A stretch of DNA of 64,000 nucleotides. It comes from Catonia carolina. Taxonomy: Eukaryota > Arthropoda > Insecta > Hemiptera > Achilidae. Position 1 is the stretch's first letter. Each line of letters opens with the position of its first letter. Shown piece by piece: positions 34,138-45,065 of the stretch. The position numbers were made by a program, and so were the translations under genes. The stretch is taken from the NCBI GenBank assembly GCA_035578175.1, contig JAQMRL010000044.1, forward strand, positions 744,001 through 808,000, read 5' to 3'. A model generated the notes under the pieces. That model had not been told where the DNA came from and did not search any database. It worked only from the letters and a program-made list of their open reading frames with translations.

Positions 34138-34667
34138 AGGTAATTAGATTTTCTATATTTTGCCCATAAAAATCTTACGTCCAAGAAATTTAAATCTATA
34201 CCAAATCTAAAACGCAGTTTAAAATTTTCATTCAGCGTCACCCACTTATGGTTAAAGTAAAAATAAACTTTAAATCCTTAATGTGTGTTCTTTGCAATCT
34301 GTTCAATTTACAAACAATAAGAAACCTCATGACCCAATGAGATGAGGATGATTATATGATGTCTAAATGAGGTGTAGTATTTTACAGATGCAGGCCGACC
34401 ATTCCTGCGAGTATGGTTTATTGAACCTACAACCATCGAAGTGCACAGGTAACCATTGTTTAGTATTCAAATCCGTATAAAAATAAATACCTTTACAAGG
34501 ATTTGAACCACAGAACCTTCGTCTCCGAAACTCATCTGCAGCACGAAAGCCGCATCGCGGCGACGACTTTACCACTAGACCAATCTGGTGGGTTGATTGA
34601 ATTAAATCGTGATTTTTATTATATACATTGGCATGAGAAAGTTGTAGGAGTGTCTCACGCCAGATAT
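34138..34667 (+). mobile_element. H element 3' part with SINE T3 insertion
   Basis: GGTAATTAGATTTTCT, then TTTCATTCAGCGTCACCCAC, the SINE, then ACATTGGCATGAGAAAGTTG and GTGTCTCACGCCAGATATTTT. The next H copy starts within a base or two. Confidence 0.75.
34262..34593 (-). mobile_element. SINE T3 copy
   Basis: Full body with head CCACCAGATTGGTCTAGTGG. The B-box region is partly rearranged (GCTGCAGATGAGTTTCGGAG). Confidence 0.85.
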
Positions 34668-34789
34668 TTTACCTTCTCTTGCTCTATATAAATATAATGA
34701 GAAGGAAGGTATTGTTTACAAGTCGATTTTTTGAAATTGAGTTTTCAGCCCCCCTGAACCCAGAAAACATGTTTTAGCAATTGGTATGC

Positions 34790-34833
<44 letters not shown>

Positions 34834-35252
34834 TTGGTCTGTGAAAGAAAATATCTCAAGAACGGAATATCGCACTAAGTTGAAACTAGGAACTTAAGTC
34901 ACGTACCACTAGGGGACCCGCCACGAACATTTTCATCAAGATTGGTTAACCGAAAGTATTAGTTTATTTGTAAAATTTCTTTTCAATATTGCGGCCTCAG
35001 TATCTATTTTACGACAGATGTGACTACAATTTAAGTTATAGAAAATTTAAAAAATTACCACTTTTATTCCAAGTATTGTTTCTATAGAGCTTAGTTTAGC
35101 GTCAATTAGTAGTTAATTTCCAGTATTTTTTAAGTCGAACAAAGGTTGATTTTCATTTTAATTCAGTCACTCATGGTTAAACATAGTTCATATTATTCAG
35201 TACCTAAATTGGCAAAAGAAAGTCGTGTGAGCAATTCACACCAGATGTTTTT
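34668..35252 (+). mobile_element. H element, both ends, internal deletion
   Basis: TACCTTCTCTTGCTCTATAT to GGCAAAAGAAAGTCGTGTGAG and CACACCAGAT. Carries the longest pure (TG)n tract of the family at 34790-34830. About 250 bp between ACCGAAAGTATTAG and the second block is missing. Confidence 0.9.
34790..34831. repeat. (TG)n microsatellite within H
   Basis: About 20 TG units at the conserved microsatellite position. Confidence 0.95.
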
Positions 35253-35752
35253 AATAAGAATTTTTATTGTTGCGTAACATTTATTAAGTACGGAAAACGA
35301 AATGATAAAGATGATCAGATCTGGTAATAAACCTTAAAGAAAAATATCAAAAAAAAGGCGTAGAAGAGAGGCGGGATTGGAAGAAACAAGTCAGAAATTC
35401 ATATACATCAGAGTGAAAGGTAAAAAAAAAAAACATTAACATGTATTATTGAATCATTCCTGAACGGACGAGTGTTTATGTAATTTGGTTCGGTCGGTCA
35501 GCCCGTCTTGGAAACTTTCACTATGACCAACGGACAAAAAAGGTCAAGGCTGCACGTACAACATTTCTAAAAAATATTTTAACGTAACCTATAACGAACA
35601 TATTTAACTTTGTTGTACGATCCAACTAAAAATTACACCCGCGCTGAGCGGACATAATTTCTAGCATCAGAAGTGTGTCAATTAGACTGGAGTTGTAAAT
35701 CACAAGAGTTAGTTACACCATTGCAGCAATTAAATTAAATATCCCGGCCTGT
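35253..35752. other. unassigned sequence
   Basis: Nothing recognised. Confidence 0.4.
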
Positions 35753-35808
35753 TGGTGAAGTAATCAGTGCAACAGGCTTCCGGGTTCGATTCCCTAATCG
35801 TTACAAAT
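35753..35808 (+). repeat. degenerate tRNA-like/SINE head
   Basis: CCCGGCCTGTTGGTGAAGTAA resembles an A-box region and CCGGGTTCGATTCCC is a B box, but spacing and pairing do not support a working tRNA. Possibly a T2-like head without a body. Confidence 0.4.
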
Positions 35809-36034
35809 ATTATTATATCATTTTAGTAATCAAAAGACGGCGTTCACAGACTCAAAAAGCAGATGGGTTTACATTCCCATGAATAATCTCTTATGCTGTA
35901 AATAAGTTCTTTTGGAGGTTGTAAATAAAATAAACACATTTTTAGCAATAATTAATGTATTTTTGTGTGATTCTTAAGGTCCTGTAACTTGACTTGTAGG
36001 TTAATATCAAACATTAAATTTGTACAGTAGTAAA

Positions 36035-36913
36035 TCTCTATAAATAAATGGGAAAGCTCTCACTGAAAGCCTGACTCACTCACTTATCACTAACATTCCT
36101 ACTTGAAAAGAAACTGAAATTTGGAGGGAAAATTCTCTTTAGGGTAAGTAGAAAAGTTAACAAAAACGATTTTGTAATTCCACCGTTAAGCGGTCGAAAA
36201 GAATGTTCAACCCTCAAACCACTATTATCTGTTTACTAAGTTCCGGAAAAGCTAGATGGCTGACACTCGATGGAGATGTTACTTATAGGTTAACTACAAA
36301 AATTACCCCTTAACCATTTTCAAAATGTACTATTAAGGGAATGAAAATTGCATACCAACCCTTGAACCAACATTTAAGGCTTACTAAGTTCCAGACGAGT
36401 TAGGTAACAAACTCGGTGGAGATGAGACTTATAGTGACGCTAAAAAATTACACCTCAAAACTTTAAAATTTTACCCATAACGGTGAAGGGTTTTCCATAA
36501 GAGGGTACTTTAAGTTCCGTAAGAGTTAGATGGCTGAAACTCGGTGGAGATGTTACTTACAAGTGCACCTAAAAGATTACACCCTAACGATTAAAAAAAT
36601 GTACCCGTAAGGGGTTGAAAATGGCGTTCAATCCCTACACCAATATTTTTTGGTTATTAAGTTACGGACGAGTTGCATGGCTAAAACTTGGTGGAGGTGT
36701 TACCGATAATACATCTAAAAAATTATTCCTTAAAAATTTCCAATATGTACCCCTGAGGGGTTGAAAAGAGTATTTAACCCTTAAATGTTTATAGATTTCT
36801 CACTAATAGGTCTAATAATATGTTTAAATTTTTTGAGATCAAACCAAACCCTAATTTAAAATTTTTTGAAATAAAACAAATTAAACCCGGGTGAAGCCGG
36901 GACGGGCAGCTAA
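36035..36913 (+). mobile_element. non-autonomous Helitron, complete
   Basis: Starts TCTCTATAAATAAATGGG after an A. Ends with the hairpin CCCGG-gtgaag-CCGGG, eight bases, and CTAA before a host T. These are the 5'-TC, 3'-hairpin and CTRR hallmarks, with insertion between A and T and no duplication. The interior holds four tandem units starting TAAGTTCCGG or similar at 36237, 36385, 36511 and 36657. No Rep/helicase coding. Confidence 0.92.
36237..36780 (+). repeat. tandem repeat, four units of ~126-148 bp
   Basis: Each unit carries GGCTGAAACTCGGTGGAGATG-like, AAAAATTACACC-like and GGGGTTGAAAA-like blocks in the same order. It lies inside the Helitron. Confidence 0.85.
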
Positions 36914-37039
36914 TTGCAGAAATGCTACTTATAGGTAGCATCCTACCTATAGGTAGGTACCTATAAGCTAAAGAAAGCTTATCATTAATCACGCAATTAT
37001 AACGGTATCATATTGAAGGAAGAAAAAGGAGCTGAAGTA

Positions 37040-37172
37040 TCTATCATAAGAATGCTTATGCATATTTTTCCACTCAGTGAGTAAGGCAATGGTAAACCAC
37101 CTCACTCCTCGTTTTACTTATCAAGCCTCTAGAGTTTCAAACTAACGTTTCGGCTGATGACCTAACAACAAC
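37040..37172 (+). mobile_element. R420 retroposon, 5'-truncated
   Basis: Only the last 130 bp: TTTTCCACTCAGTGAGTAAG to TTTCGGCTGATGACCTAACA and ACAACAC. Loss of the 5' side with an intact 3' tail fits LINE-type retroposition. Confidence 0.85.
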
Positions 37173-37227
37173 ACAATACAATTTTCATATGAGACGGGTA
37201 AGTGCAAAATTTGTTCTCAAACTTTTG

Positions 37228-37545
37228 ACCCATTGTGCCACACCTCGCTCTGATCCGTGAGTTTTTGGCCACAAAAAAAAGATTCCTTTCAGTCCACATG
37301 CGTTTTACTTCACGGATTTAGCACAATGAGACTTCTAGTTTTTCCCAAAAAATAAAAACCGTACTGAAATGAAAACCCATTTGACCCCATACGTGACAAT
37401 AACAGGGCCGCGACAAGAGCAGCTGAAGGCCCTTTCGAAAGACGCTTTTCAAAAATCCTTCCAATCACGAAATCTACCTTGGAATACGTGCATCGCAAGC
37501 TAAGTTGAATACTTTTTTGAAGGAGATTGATTTAAATTTTATGTA
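37228..37545 (+). pseudogene. mariner transposase C-terminal remnant
   Basis: The plus strand, with stops and frame slips, gives THCATPRSDP, FGHKKKIPFSPHAFYFTDLA, FFPKNKNRTEMKTH, EQLKALSKDAFQKSFQS and EYFFEGD. The order matches the mariner blocks DNAxxHxxxxxREFLAKxxI, HPPYSPDLAPCDFFLFPKxK, EQLKALxxxxFQxxFxxWK and the terminal xYFEGD. The PDLAPCD core is damaged and the N-terminal half is absent, so it is dead. It differs from the mariner family at 60578 and lies just after a truncated R420 copy. Confidence 0.7.
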
Positions 37546-38350
37546 AGCTTATTACTTCATTCGTAATTAAATTATTTACCACACCTCATAAAATAACACA
37601 AACCTCTACAACAAATGCATTACGCTTGTGTCGTAAAGCTGTCATTGGAGTAAGGCAAATGATATCAAATTAAAATAATTATTTTTGGATTCGGTAATTA
37701 TATAAGAATTCATAAACCAAAAATTCACTTGCTAATAAAGTGGTCTAGCAACAATCACTGAATCACTTGAAATGGATATCGAAATATGCACTTTATTACC
37801 TTTTTGTCCTTGTAAATTACGTTCATCAAAAATGTATTGATTTTCGTTGTTTTGGATACCTGGAATTCGGTTAACCGGGGTGATACTGTACTATAAAGTT
37901 AGGGCGATATATTGAATATTCCTTTAATTCCGGTTACTGCTTTTTAACAAGATACAAAATTGATTCAACACAGGTTCTTATACAAATGTAATAATACTAT
38001 GGAATCACAAACTAACTAAATTTGTATGGAAGGGTGGATTGACATTGAGGTCAAACGCAGGTATGAATGAGTTTATGAACTGCGTTACATAAAAGAGACC
38101 GAAGGTATTTAAAGGTCATGATGAGGGTTATTTGAAACGGGAAATTCTCGAGGGAACTCGTCATCTGGCAAGGTTATACCATTGTCATGGAAGGAAGAAA
38201 AAGGTAACCTGTATCCGTTTAAAAGGAAGGAATCTAACAAGAAAAAGTGGAATAAGGGACGTCAAATACCGGGGGTAGCAAAAGTTGTTACCACGCCAGA
38301 AAAAAATAATTTTAGCTAACAACATAAATAAATATATATTTATATATCTA
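37546..38350. other. unassigned sequence
   Basis: No gene or repeat recognised. Confidence 0.4.
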
Positions 38351-38652
38351 CCCTAATGTGTGAACGTTGTAATATGATCAATTTAAGAACAATAAGCAAC
38401 CGCATGACCTAATGAGATGAGGATTATGTGTATGATTTGTAAATGATATGTGGTCTTTTACAGACTTAGGCAGATGATTCCTGAGAGAGTATGATTACAT
38501 GAGACCCAATCATCAGTGTACACCGGTAACCACTGTCTAGTATTCAAGTCCGTACTAAAGTAACTACCATTACAAGAATTTGAACCAGGAACGTAAATTT
38601 TCGAAAATCAGCTGATTCGTGGCGACGATTTAATTTCTAGACCAACCGGGTT
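38351..38652 (-). mobile_element. SINE T3 copy
   Basis: AACCCGGTTGGTCTAGAAAT head on the minus strand. Body to CAACGTTCACACATTAGGG. No clear target duplication. Confidence 0.85.
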
Positions 38653-38861
38653 AATATGGGTTAATATTTAAAACGTTAAATGTTATCCAATGTCCAATAT
38701 ATTTCAAATGGAGATTCTGTTTACCCTAAAATACACACAAATGTTTAATTCTACAGGAATAAAATTTTTTACAGCCTGTAAATAGGTTGCTTACGCGATT
38801 CTAAAAAAGTATTAAAATAAAAATACACACGACGGTGAGATTTACAGAAATAAATAAGTGT

Positions 38862-39414
38862 CACCGGATGGTGAGCATGAGTGGAGTCGAGAAACCTTCA
38901 ATGATTGGGGCCCTGAATAGGGCCGTTCAAGCGGTGGGAGGAATCAATTGGTAGGCAGCTGTGCTGTCGAGGAGGCGAACGATAAGACGTCTCGTCGTCC
39001 AGCAGAGATGTCATCTTCTTCCCTTCGCAATAGTGCGTCGATGGCTGCTTCGTTAAGACCCAGAGGGTTCAACGCTGGATTGAGGGATCGCTCGCAGCAG
39101 CTGGCGATAATAGTCCCGGTTGACGGCGTTTGCAGTATCGAGTAAGCGAGCGGAAGTATCATCTTCGCTCTAGCGGGTTGGTCAATGGGTCTCCGTCGGA
39201 GTCCAATAGCCGTGGGCCGATAGTTGGTATCAGATCGAGGCTGTAGAGTCGAATGACAATCAGACTCAATGCAGAGGGACAGAGGGACCCTCCGCATTGA
39301 CGACAAAGGTCTACCGGCCTTATCGGAAGTATTGGCGGTTTCGCTTTTTCGGCAAGTCCGAAGCTTTATCGGCCGAACACACAGTACCTAAATCAAAGGG
39401 GGCAACAGTGACAC
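38862..39414 (+). mobile_element. G560 repeat copy 2
   Basis: Parallels copy 1 throughout: GGGGCCCTGAATAGGG, CGTCCAGCAGAGATGTCATC, GTAAGCGAGCGGAAGTATCA, CGGAGTCCAATAGCCG and the end GGCAACAGTGACA. The TATA-like segment is not conserved here. Confidence 0.8.
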
Positions 39415-40608
39415 AAGAATGTTGTAAATGGAACTGCTCTAAATATTTAAATTGCTAACGGATTTTTACAAAAGTTTATTTCACGAGAAAAACTGGTTGA
39501 TTTGTACAATGTTGGGGGTTTTTGTATCTAAGGCTATAAGATTGTACGTGCCTTGATGGGGTATAACTAGTGATAGTCAAATTATTACAAAGGAAATCGC
39601 CGTTAAATATTTGGGCACAAAATCGTTTCGAAAGAGTAAAGAAGGAATAATTTTGATCTACGTGTTCAAGAAATTGTGAATTGTCAGCGATTTTTATGGT
39701 AGATATTCCCTAATTAATTAATGACTGGCTTAAGGGATACCATGTAGTCTTAACGCTTATGTGTCACTACGAAACCTTGATTTACCAATAAGTCTATCGA
39801 AATTAGTTCAAAAATTTCTGAAACACCCGGTTAACATTAAGTAAGTATTCTAATAAATGACATTAGAAGGGTGGCATAAAAAAGATCCCAGCTCCACCAA
39901 GCTTCTTATCCGACCAATTCTTACAATATTAAAAAGTTCTACTACCCTTGTGGAATGTTGTTTTGAAGAGGGTGTGTAAAAGATATATGGAGAGGGGATG
40001 CAACGTTCAAAATGGAGGGATGAGTGAGAGAGACGAAATTCTTCCCCTCTTTTTTTATACAGATATATATAAAAATATCTCTGAGAGGGGTTTATTTTTG
40101 TAGTCAACAATACCGCAGCCTTGCCGTATATTTTGAAGGACATTTTTTCTTCCCTAGGTTGAATGTTTATAAATCGATCAGGTTGTCCTTTCTGTGAATA
40201 TATCGTATAGAAATAAAAATTCCCTTTAACATACAAACCAAGACGAATGCATAAAAACAAAACAATTTAACACATAATTCCTTACTTAAATTTAAGCAAT
40301 AAGAAACCACCAAATCTGAAAAATATGTATAGATTCATTCGTAAGTTGCACAATACGCACAAACTTTACGCAATTTACGTTCATTTTAAGTGCGCTATAT
40401 TTTTATAAACGAATATTACCTTCTATTATTGTACAGGTAAACAAACAAGAGGTTTTTGTTCGAACTCTCGTTTTTTGATATAATACCGTAGAAACAAAAG
40501 CCATTGTAAGTCGAGGAAGGGTTTCATTATGCGAATTCACAGTTCTAAATAGAACAAGATTTCTTACGATTTACGAATTCCGTATCGCAAATGGTTTTTT
40601 CTCATTTG
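39415..40608. other. unassigned sequence
   Basis: A 136-codon minus-strand open stretch (39850-40260) has no recognisable domain or coding bias and is treated as chance. Confidence 0.4.
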
Positions 40609-40915
40609 TTACTTTCTCTTGCCCTATACAAAATTAAAGAAACGGAAAGTAGATTAATGTTTTCATGTCAATTTTTTCAAATCGAGTTTTCACACAAATA
40701 CACTTTTTAAGACCCTCTGAACCCAAAAAGCATGTTCTAACGATTGGTCTGTGTTTTTATGATCAAAATATCGCAAGGGCGAAATATCGTACAAAGTTGA
40801 AACTTTGAACTCAAGTTAGGTACCACCAGAGGACCCGAAACGAACATTTTCATCAAAATCGGTATAGGAAGTTTTTTATTCGTGCAATTTTTCACTCCAT
40901 TGCCATTTCCTTAAA
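40609..40915 (+). mobile_element. H element, 5' part
   Basis: TACTTTCTCTTGCCCTATAC to TTTCACTCCATTGCC. The GT tract is reduced to TCTGTGTTTTTATG. Confidence 0.88.
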
Positions 40916-41395
40916 TCCGCTGTACTAAAATCCAAGAATTGTTTCTTTGTTAGATTATTATGGTAAACCTTAATAAATCAACGATACGATCACCTTACGA
41001 TCTCAAATGTGTCCAATTATGATGCTGAATAGCGTCCGAAACCCCGGGGCGAGATTGGTGTGGTATCTTGGCACGTGGCTGGACAGATGACTAACTTGGA
41101 AGGCATCATCTCCGTATAAAACGTTCAGAACTCCTAAGTTACTCTTCTGCTTAATTAATCTCCCATCAAATTTTAACCTGCGTCCAAAAATTTAAATGTA
41201 CAAAATCCTTTGAAACTGATCAAGATTTATGGTGTCCAGCTCTTTCGAGCAGAGGCAGAATACTTTTAAATTCTTTAATAACTTCTAGTTGGTCTATTTA
41301 TTAGAAATCTTCAAGGAGAACTTCCAATTGATTTCAATCGAGGCAATAGAGTCAATTTTAGACGTGAGGTGACTTCAGACGTTTCTGTCAGCTAT
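40916..41395. other. unassigned, possibly LINE Z downstream sequence
   Basis: Directly downstream of LINE Z copy 2 on its strand. It could be the 3' untranslated part of that element. No conserved motif. Confidence 0.3.
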
Positions 41396-42125
41396 TTTGC
41401 AGCCCACGTTCTCAGAATTCTGTTTCTGTCCACCCGGTGTTCTGGTTTTGCTCTTCATGGAAGCCCTTAAAGTCGGTAATTAGTCGTCTGAATTTGGTTC
41501 GGTTCATTAAGTTTTCTCAATATCCTTTATGGCTTCTTTTAACTATTTACCTGACACCTTAGGACTAATATTGTCTTAAAAATTTCCCAAAAGCTTCCTT
41601 TTTGCTTGTCATCGATTGTATTATCTCCCGGAGATACTTGAAGGTATCAACTTTTCCAATTTTTCCATATCACGTGGGTTTCAGTGACAATGGGCTGTTT
41701 TGAAGTTCGTAATGAATTTAGTTTTCTCGAAAGAAATCTGTAGTCCCACTTTTTCTGTTTGTTCTATCAACATGTTGATTTGTTCTATAACTGTTCTCGC
41801 GTTTCTAGAAACGATTGTTGGGGTCTGCAAATGCAAGACAGTTTATCTTTTTCCCGTTCTTTGATTCTCCAATGTTTACTAGATGTTTATTGGTAAGTTC
41901 CATTTTTCATTCCTAAAAACTCTCTCCGGCACCAGTAAAAAAGAACCGGTGACAGTCTATCACCCTGCCTAACGCCCGTTTAATTTCGAACTCTTCCGAA
42001 ATTTCTCCTAGAAATGTTACTTTTGATCGTGTCTGTGTCAATGCTTTCCTTAATGAATGCCGTTGTTTTGAAGTCCACTCCAAGTTCTTCTAAAATATTC
42101 TTAATGAAGGGGCTTTAAAACGATG
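41396..42125 (-). pseudogene. LINE Z reverse-transcriptase remnant, copy 2
   Basis: The minus strand reads KTTAFIKES, LTQTRSKVTFLGEISEEFEI, a QGD-type box, GRVFRNEKWNLPIN(K)HL-like residues, then LINMLIEQTEKVGLQISFEK and TKFITN, and it ends near KGFHEEQNQNTGWTE. The same blocks in the same order occur in the plus-strand copy at 31985. Several frameshifts. Comparing the two shows that TTGIISCHLTQT in copy 1 corresponds to TTAFIKESLTQT here, which fixes where G560 inserted. Confidence 0.8.
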
Positions 42126-42842
42126 TGTCACATGATGGATCGTTTAACATTTTTGAGTTGCTACCCCCAGCCACCACTAAAAATGGAGTTAACTTGCGAT
42201 AGTATCACCAAAAGTTAAATATATCAACCCATAACACGTCCCAAAAGTTATACGTCGCCATCTAAAACATCTGTTAAGTTATGAATAGATCTCCAGACTT
42301 TAAGCTCACCCGGTAGGCTATAATATTTGTTAGTGATTCTTCTACCCAATTTGATGAATCGATGAAGGTCAACAATACATATCTTTGAGGAAAGTTATAA
42401 AGTAAATTAAAGGAAACTTGACGGAAATTAATTAATATAAATGAAATACAACAAACACAATAAATTACCAAAAGCATTATGATGAACATGGTTTTAACGT
42501 TCTTATTGGAACATCAAACGGATTCTGATGTAAATTACTGAAGTGATGTGTTTTTAGTTCTAAACATGAGTAACTAGTTTTAAAGTGCATCTATACGGTG
42601 GGTGGGTGGGTGGAAGAGTTTTAAATAAGGTTAGGATTTAAGTTAAAGTAGGCCTAACGCATAGAAGGGAAGAAATCTATTCTTGGAACTACCGGTCTTT
42701 GTTTTCTCCAACTATCTATCCTTATTTATACAATATTTTCTTTCTTTCTACATTTCCGATAATGCTTCTCTTCTCCTAAATATTTTAAAAAATTTCTTTC
42801 ATCATTAATTTACGTATTTACAACCAGTATTTATGTCTATAA
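42126..42842. other. unassigned sequence
   Basis: Includes a short GGTG/GGTGGG repeat at 42597-42614. Nothing else recognised. Confidence 0.4.
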
Positions 42843-43418
42843 CACTGGTCGGTCATCAAAAAATTTTTGATGAGACTGACCTCTTATAGGCCAACTTTTA
42901 CATAGGCCTGCCTTGCCGGCTGTAATAATTTGTATAAGCTAATCATGCAAAATCTTTATACTAATTGTTGATTTCGAAAAGGTTTGATCAACAAAAATAT
43001 AACAGCAGTTTCAAACTCCGTACGTAAACACTGTACAGAAATTGTAGTTTTTGTCTTTAGTATCTCACGACTATCACGAGTTGCTTTTAGCCTGATCGCG
43101 GCTGTACACTTGTACAGCGAGCATTAATTCACTTCAGAAAAACTTCAATATTATGTTTTGTACTACTAGCATTCACACAGCCTAAACTTAATAAATGTCG
43201 TATAACACACTAAAAAAATATCTGCATACTAGTATTCTCTAGAGCTTTTTTTTTACGTCCGACTGTTCTGGAATTACTGCTAATGCAGACGGTGAAGGAT
43301 AAAATGATTTTTTGTAACGTATGAAAATATGCCGTGCCTGAATGGGATTCGAACCCAAAAACGCATGATGAGAGGCGAGCACGTTACCAACTACGCCAAT
43401 GCGGCCGGCAAAGTTGGT
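42843..43418 (-). mobile_element. hAT-A copy with SINE T2 insertion
   Basis: On the minus strand: GTCACCAACTTTGCC, the SINE, TATGCAGATATTTTTTTAG, GCTCGCTGTACAAGTGTACA, CTTTTCGAAATCAACAATTA and an end near GACCGACCAGTG. Parallels 25357-25700 and 48806-50235. Confidence 0.7.
43246..43406 (-). mobile_element. SINE T2 copy
   Basis: GCCGCATTGGCGTAGTTGGT (A box), GGGTTCGAATCCCATTCAGG (B box), body to AACAGTCGGACGTAAAAAAA. Confidence 0.85.
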
Positions 43419-43426
43419 GACATAGG

Positions 43427-43639
43427 GTGATTAAACATCCCGGAAATTTAATATTGTCCCGGTTTTTTACTGTTATTTATGGCGTCCCAAAGATCTGTTT
43501 CACGACACTGTAGTCTAGATATTTTGTTTTTAAAAATTATTATTTTTTTTTTAAATTACGCCCGTGTTACACGTCTGCTTGTTACTAGCACCAGAGGGGT
43601 TACAAATATGAAAGTAAATGGTTAGACCATTATAAAATA
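43427..43639 (+). mobile_element. hAT-P fragment
   Basis: TAGGGTGATTAAACATCCCG and TTGTCCCGGTTTTT resemble a common hAT terminus (TAGGGTGACCAxxCGTCCCGG). The right portion is interrupted by a MITE. The same segment occurs at 48626-48805 in reverse. Confidence 0.6.
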
Positions 43640-43998
43640 GGCCCTCGATTTACCGTGCTAATGTCTGGTCTGACACCGACGTTAATGAAATACGAACCTT
43701 CAAAAAAGGGATGGAGGAATTTGTGTATTCGTATGCACTTCATTAATTCTTAATAATATGCCATTAATCATAATATATAGACAAGTTACTGAATAAATAC
43801 AGAAATATTATCAATCTCATTTTCTATTGTTAATAAATTTAGCTTTTATTTTGTGGAATTATCAGGTACTTTTGTTGATTCTCAAACAAAGAATTGACTT
43901 TAAACGTGTCGTAATGGGGGTGGGAGAAAGTTTTCTTTTCTCATATAAGCGACATTAAATCCGAGCTACACGTAAATGCCAAACCGCTAAATCGGGGA
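43640..43998 (+). mobile_element. TA-flanked MITE (family D)
   Basis: Left end GGCCCTCGATTTACCG; right end, reversed, TCCCCGATTTAGCG. TA on both sides. The interior (GGAATTTGTGTATTCGTATG, GACACGTTTAAAGTCAATTC reversed) is shared with 48255-48625. Confidence 0.8.
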
Positions 43999-44009
43999 TA
44001 TACTGAAGT

Positions 44010-44380
44010 TATTTAAAAAATTATAAAATCTATGCCAGAATCAAAAATCAGCGTTTGGAAACGCTAAAAAAGTACAGATAGTATGGTAGCAGAAGAACAA
44101 ATCGGATTCAGAAAAGAGAGAACTTGCATGGATGCAATTTTTTTCAATCCAACAAGTAATTAAGAAAATAAGAGAATTCAATACACTAACTCCATATTAC
44201 TTTTATTGCCGTAAAGAAACCATTCGATAATATCAGTCGTTCGAAACTATGGACAGTGCTAGAGAGAAGAGAATACCCACACCACTTGATATGTATAGCA
44301 ACGATCAGAAGTATGTACGAAAAAACTGCTGTACAGTACTTAGTACAGATGGAAAACTATAAAATTTACACTGAATTTCA
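44010..44380 (+). pseudogene. LINE W reverse-transcriptase N-terminal remnant
   Basis: The plus strand reads EEQIGFRKERTCMDAIF, then QQVIKKIREFN. After a frame slip it reads FIAVKKPFDNISRSKLWTVL and ERREYPHHLICIATIRSMYE. This is the opening of an RT domain: the xGFRxGRSxxDxIF block, the FxDxxKAFDxxxR block (catalytic Asp replaced by Val) and the LxxxGxPxxLIxxIxxLY block. Downstream RT motifs are missing. It is divergent from LINE Z at the same blocks. Confidence 0.75.
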
Positions 44381-45065
44381 GCCATCTAGCTTGTCCGGAA
44401 TTAAGTTAACGGAAAATATCGGTTTAATGCTTGAACGCCCTTTTCAACTCGTTAACGGTAAAATGTCGAAATCGTTAATTTTAAACTTTTTTATTTACTT
44501 TAAAGGGAATTTCCCTCCTAATTTCAGTTTTTTAGCTGTTAAGCAAGTACAAGAATTAAGTGATCAGTGAAGGCTTTCAAATTTATACAGAAGATAATAA
44601 TAGTGTTTGAAAATTTGTCATAAATTAATTGTTTTATTTGTTCCAATTTTTGTGGTAGATTTATCAGCAATTTCGATCTATTCATATTTATATTTTCTGT
44701 TGTCATTTAATACGATAGGTTGCATTAATTACCATCGATAACTATCGAATTAGATTTTATGTCGATAATAGACAACATTGAGTGCCTACATATTTTCGAT
44801 AATGAACAGAATGCGTGACTTATTTCACTTGAATGACCCTGATAAATTAACTGATTTTTATCCGCTAATAGCTTTCCTTGTGTTAATAACATTTCTACAT
44901 TTATTATACATAATGATTGATAATTTTAACTATTTTTTTTTAGCTCGTGTGTGGGTTTATTATTGTACGTTCGATGTGTCGGTTGATACAATTTTCATTT
45001 ATCGTATAAAGAATGTTTCTACATTGACAATATCTCTCGGGAGTTTATTTGTAAACTAAAACTCT
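44381..45065. other. unassigned AT-rich sequence
   Basis: Includes TCGATA-rich sequence at 44690-44800. Nothing recognised. Confidence 0.4.

Noticed and set aside
39850..40260. 136-codon minus-strand open frame
   Set aside because: No recognisable motif, low-complexity aromatic and basic composition, AT-rich codons and no splice or promoter context.
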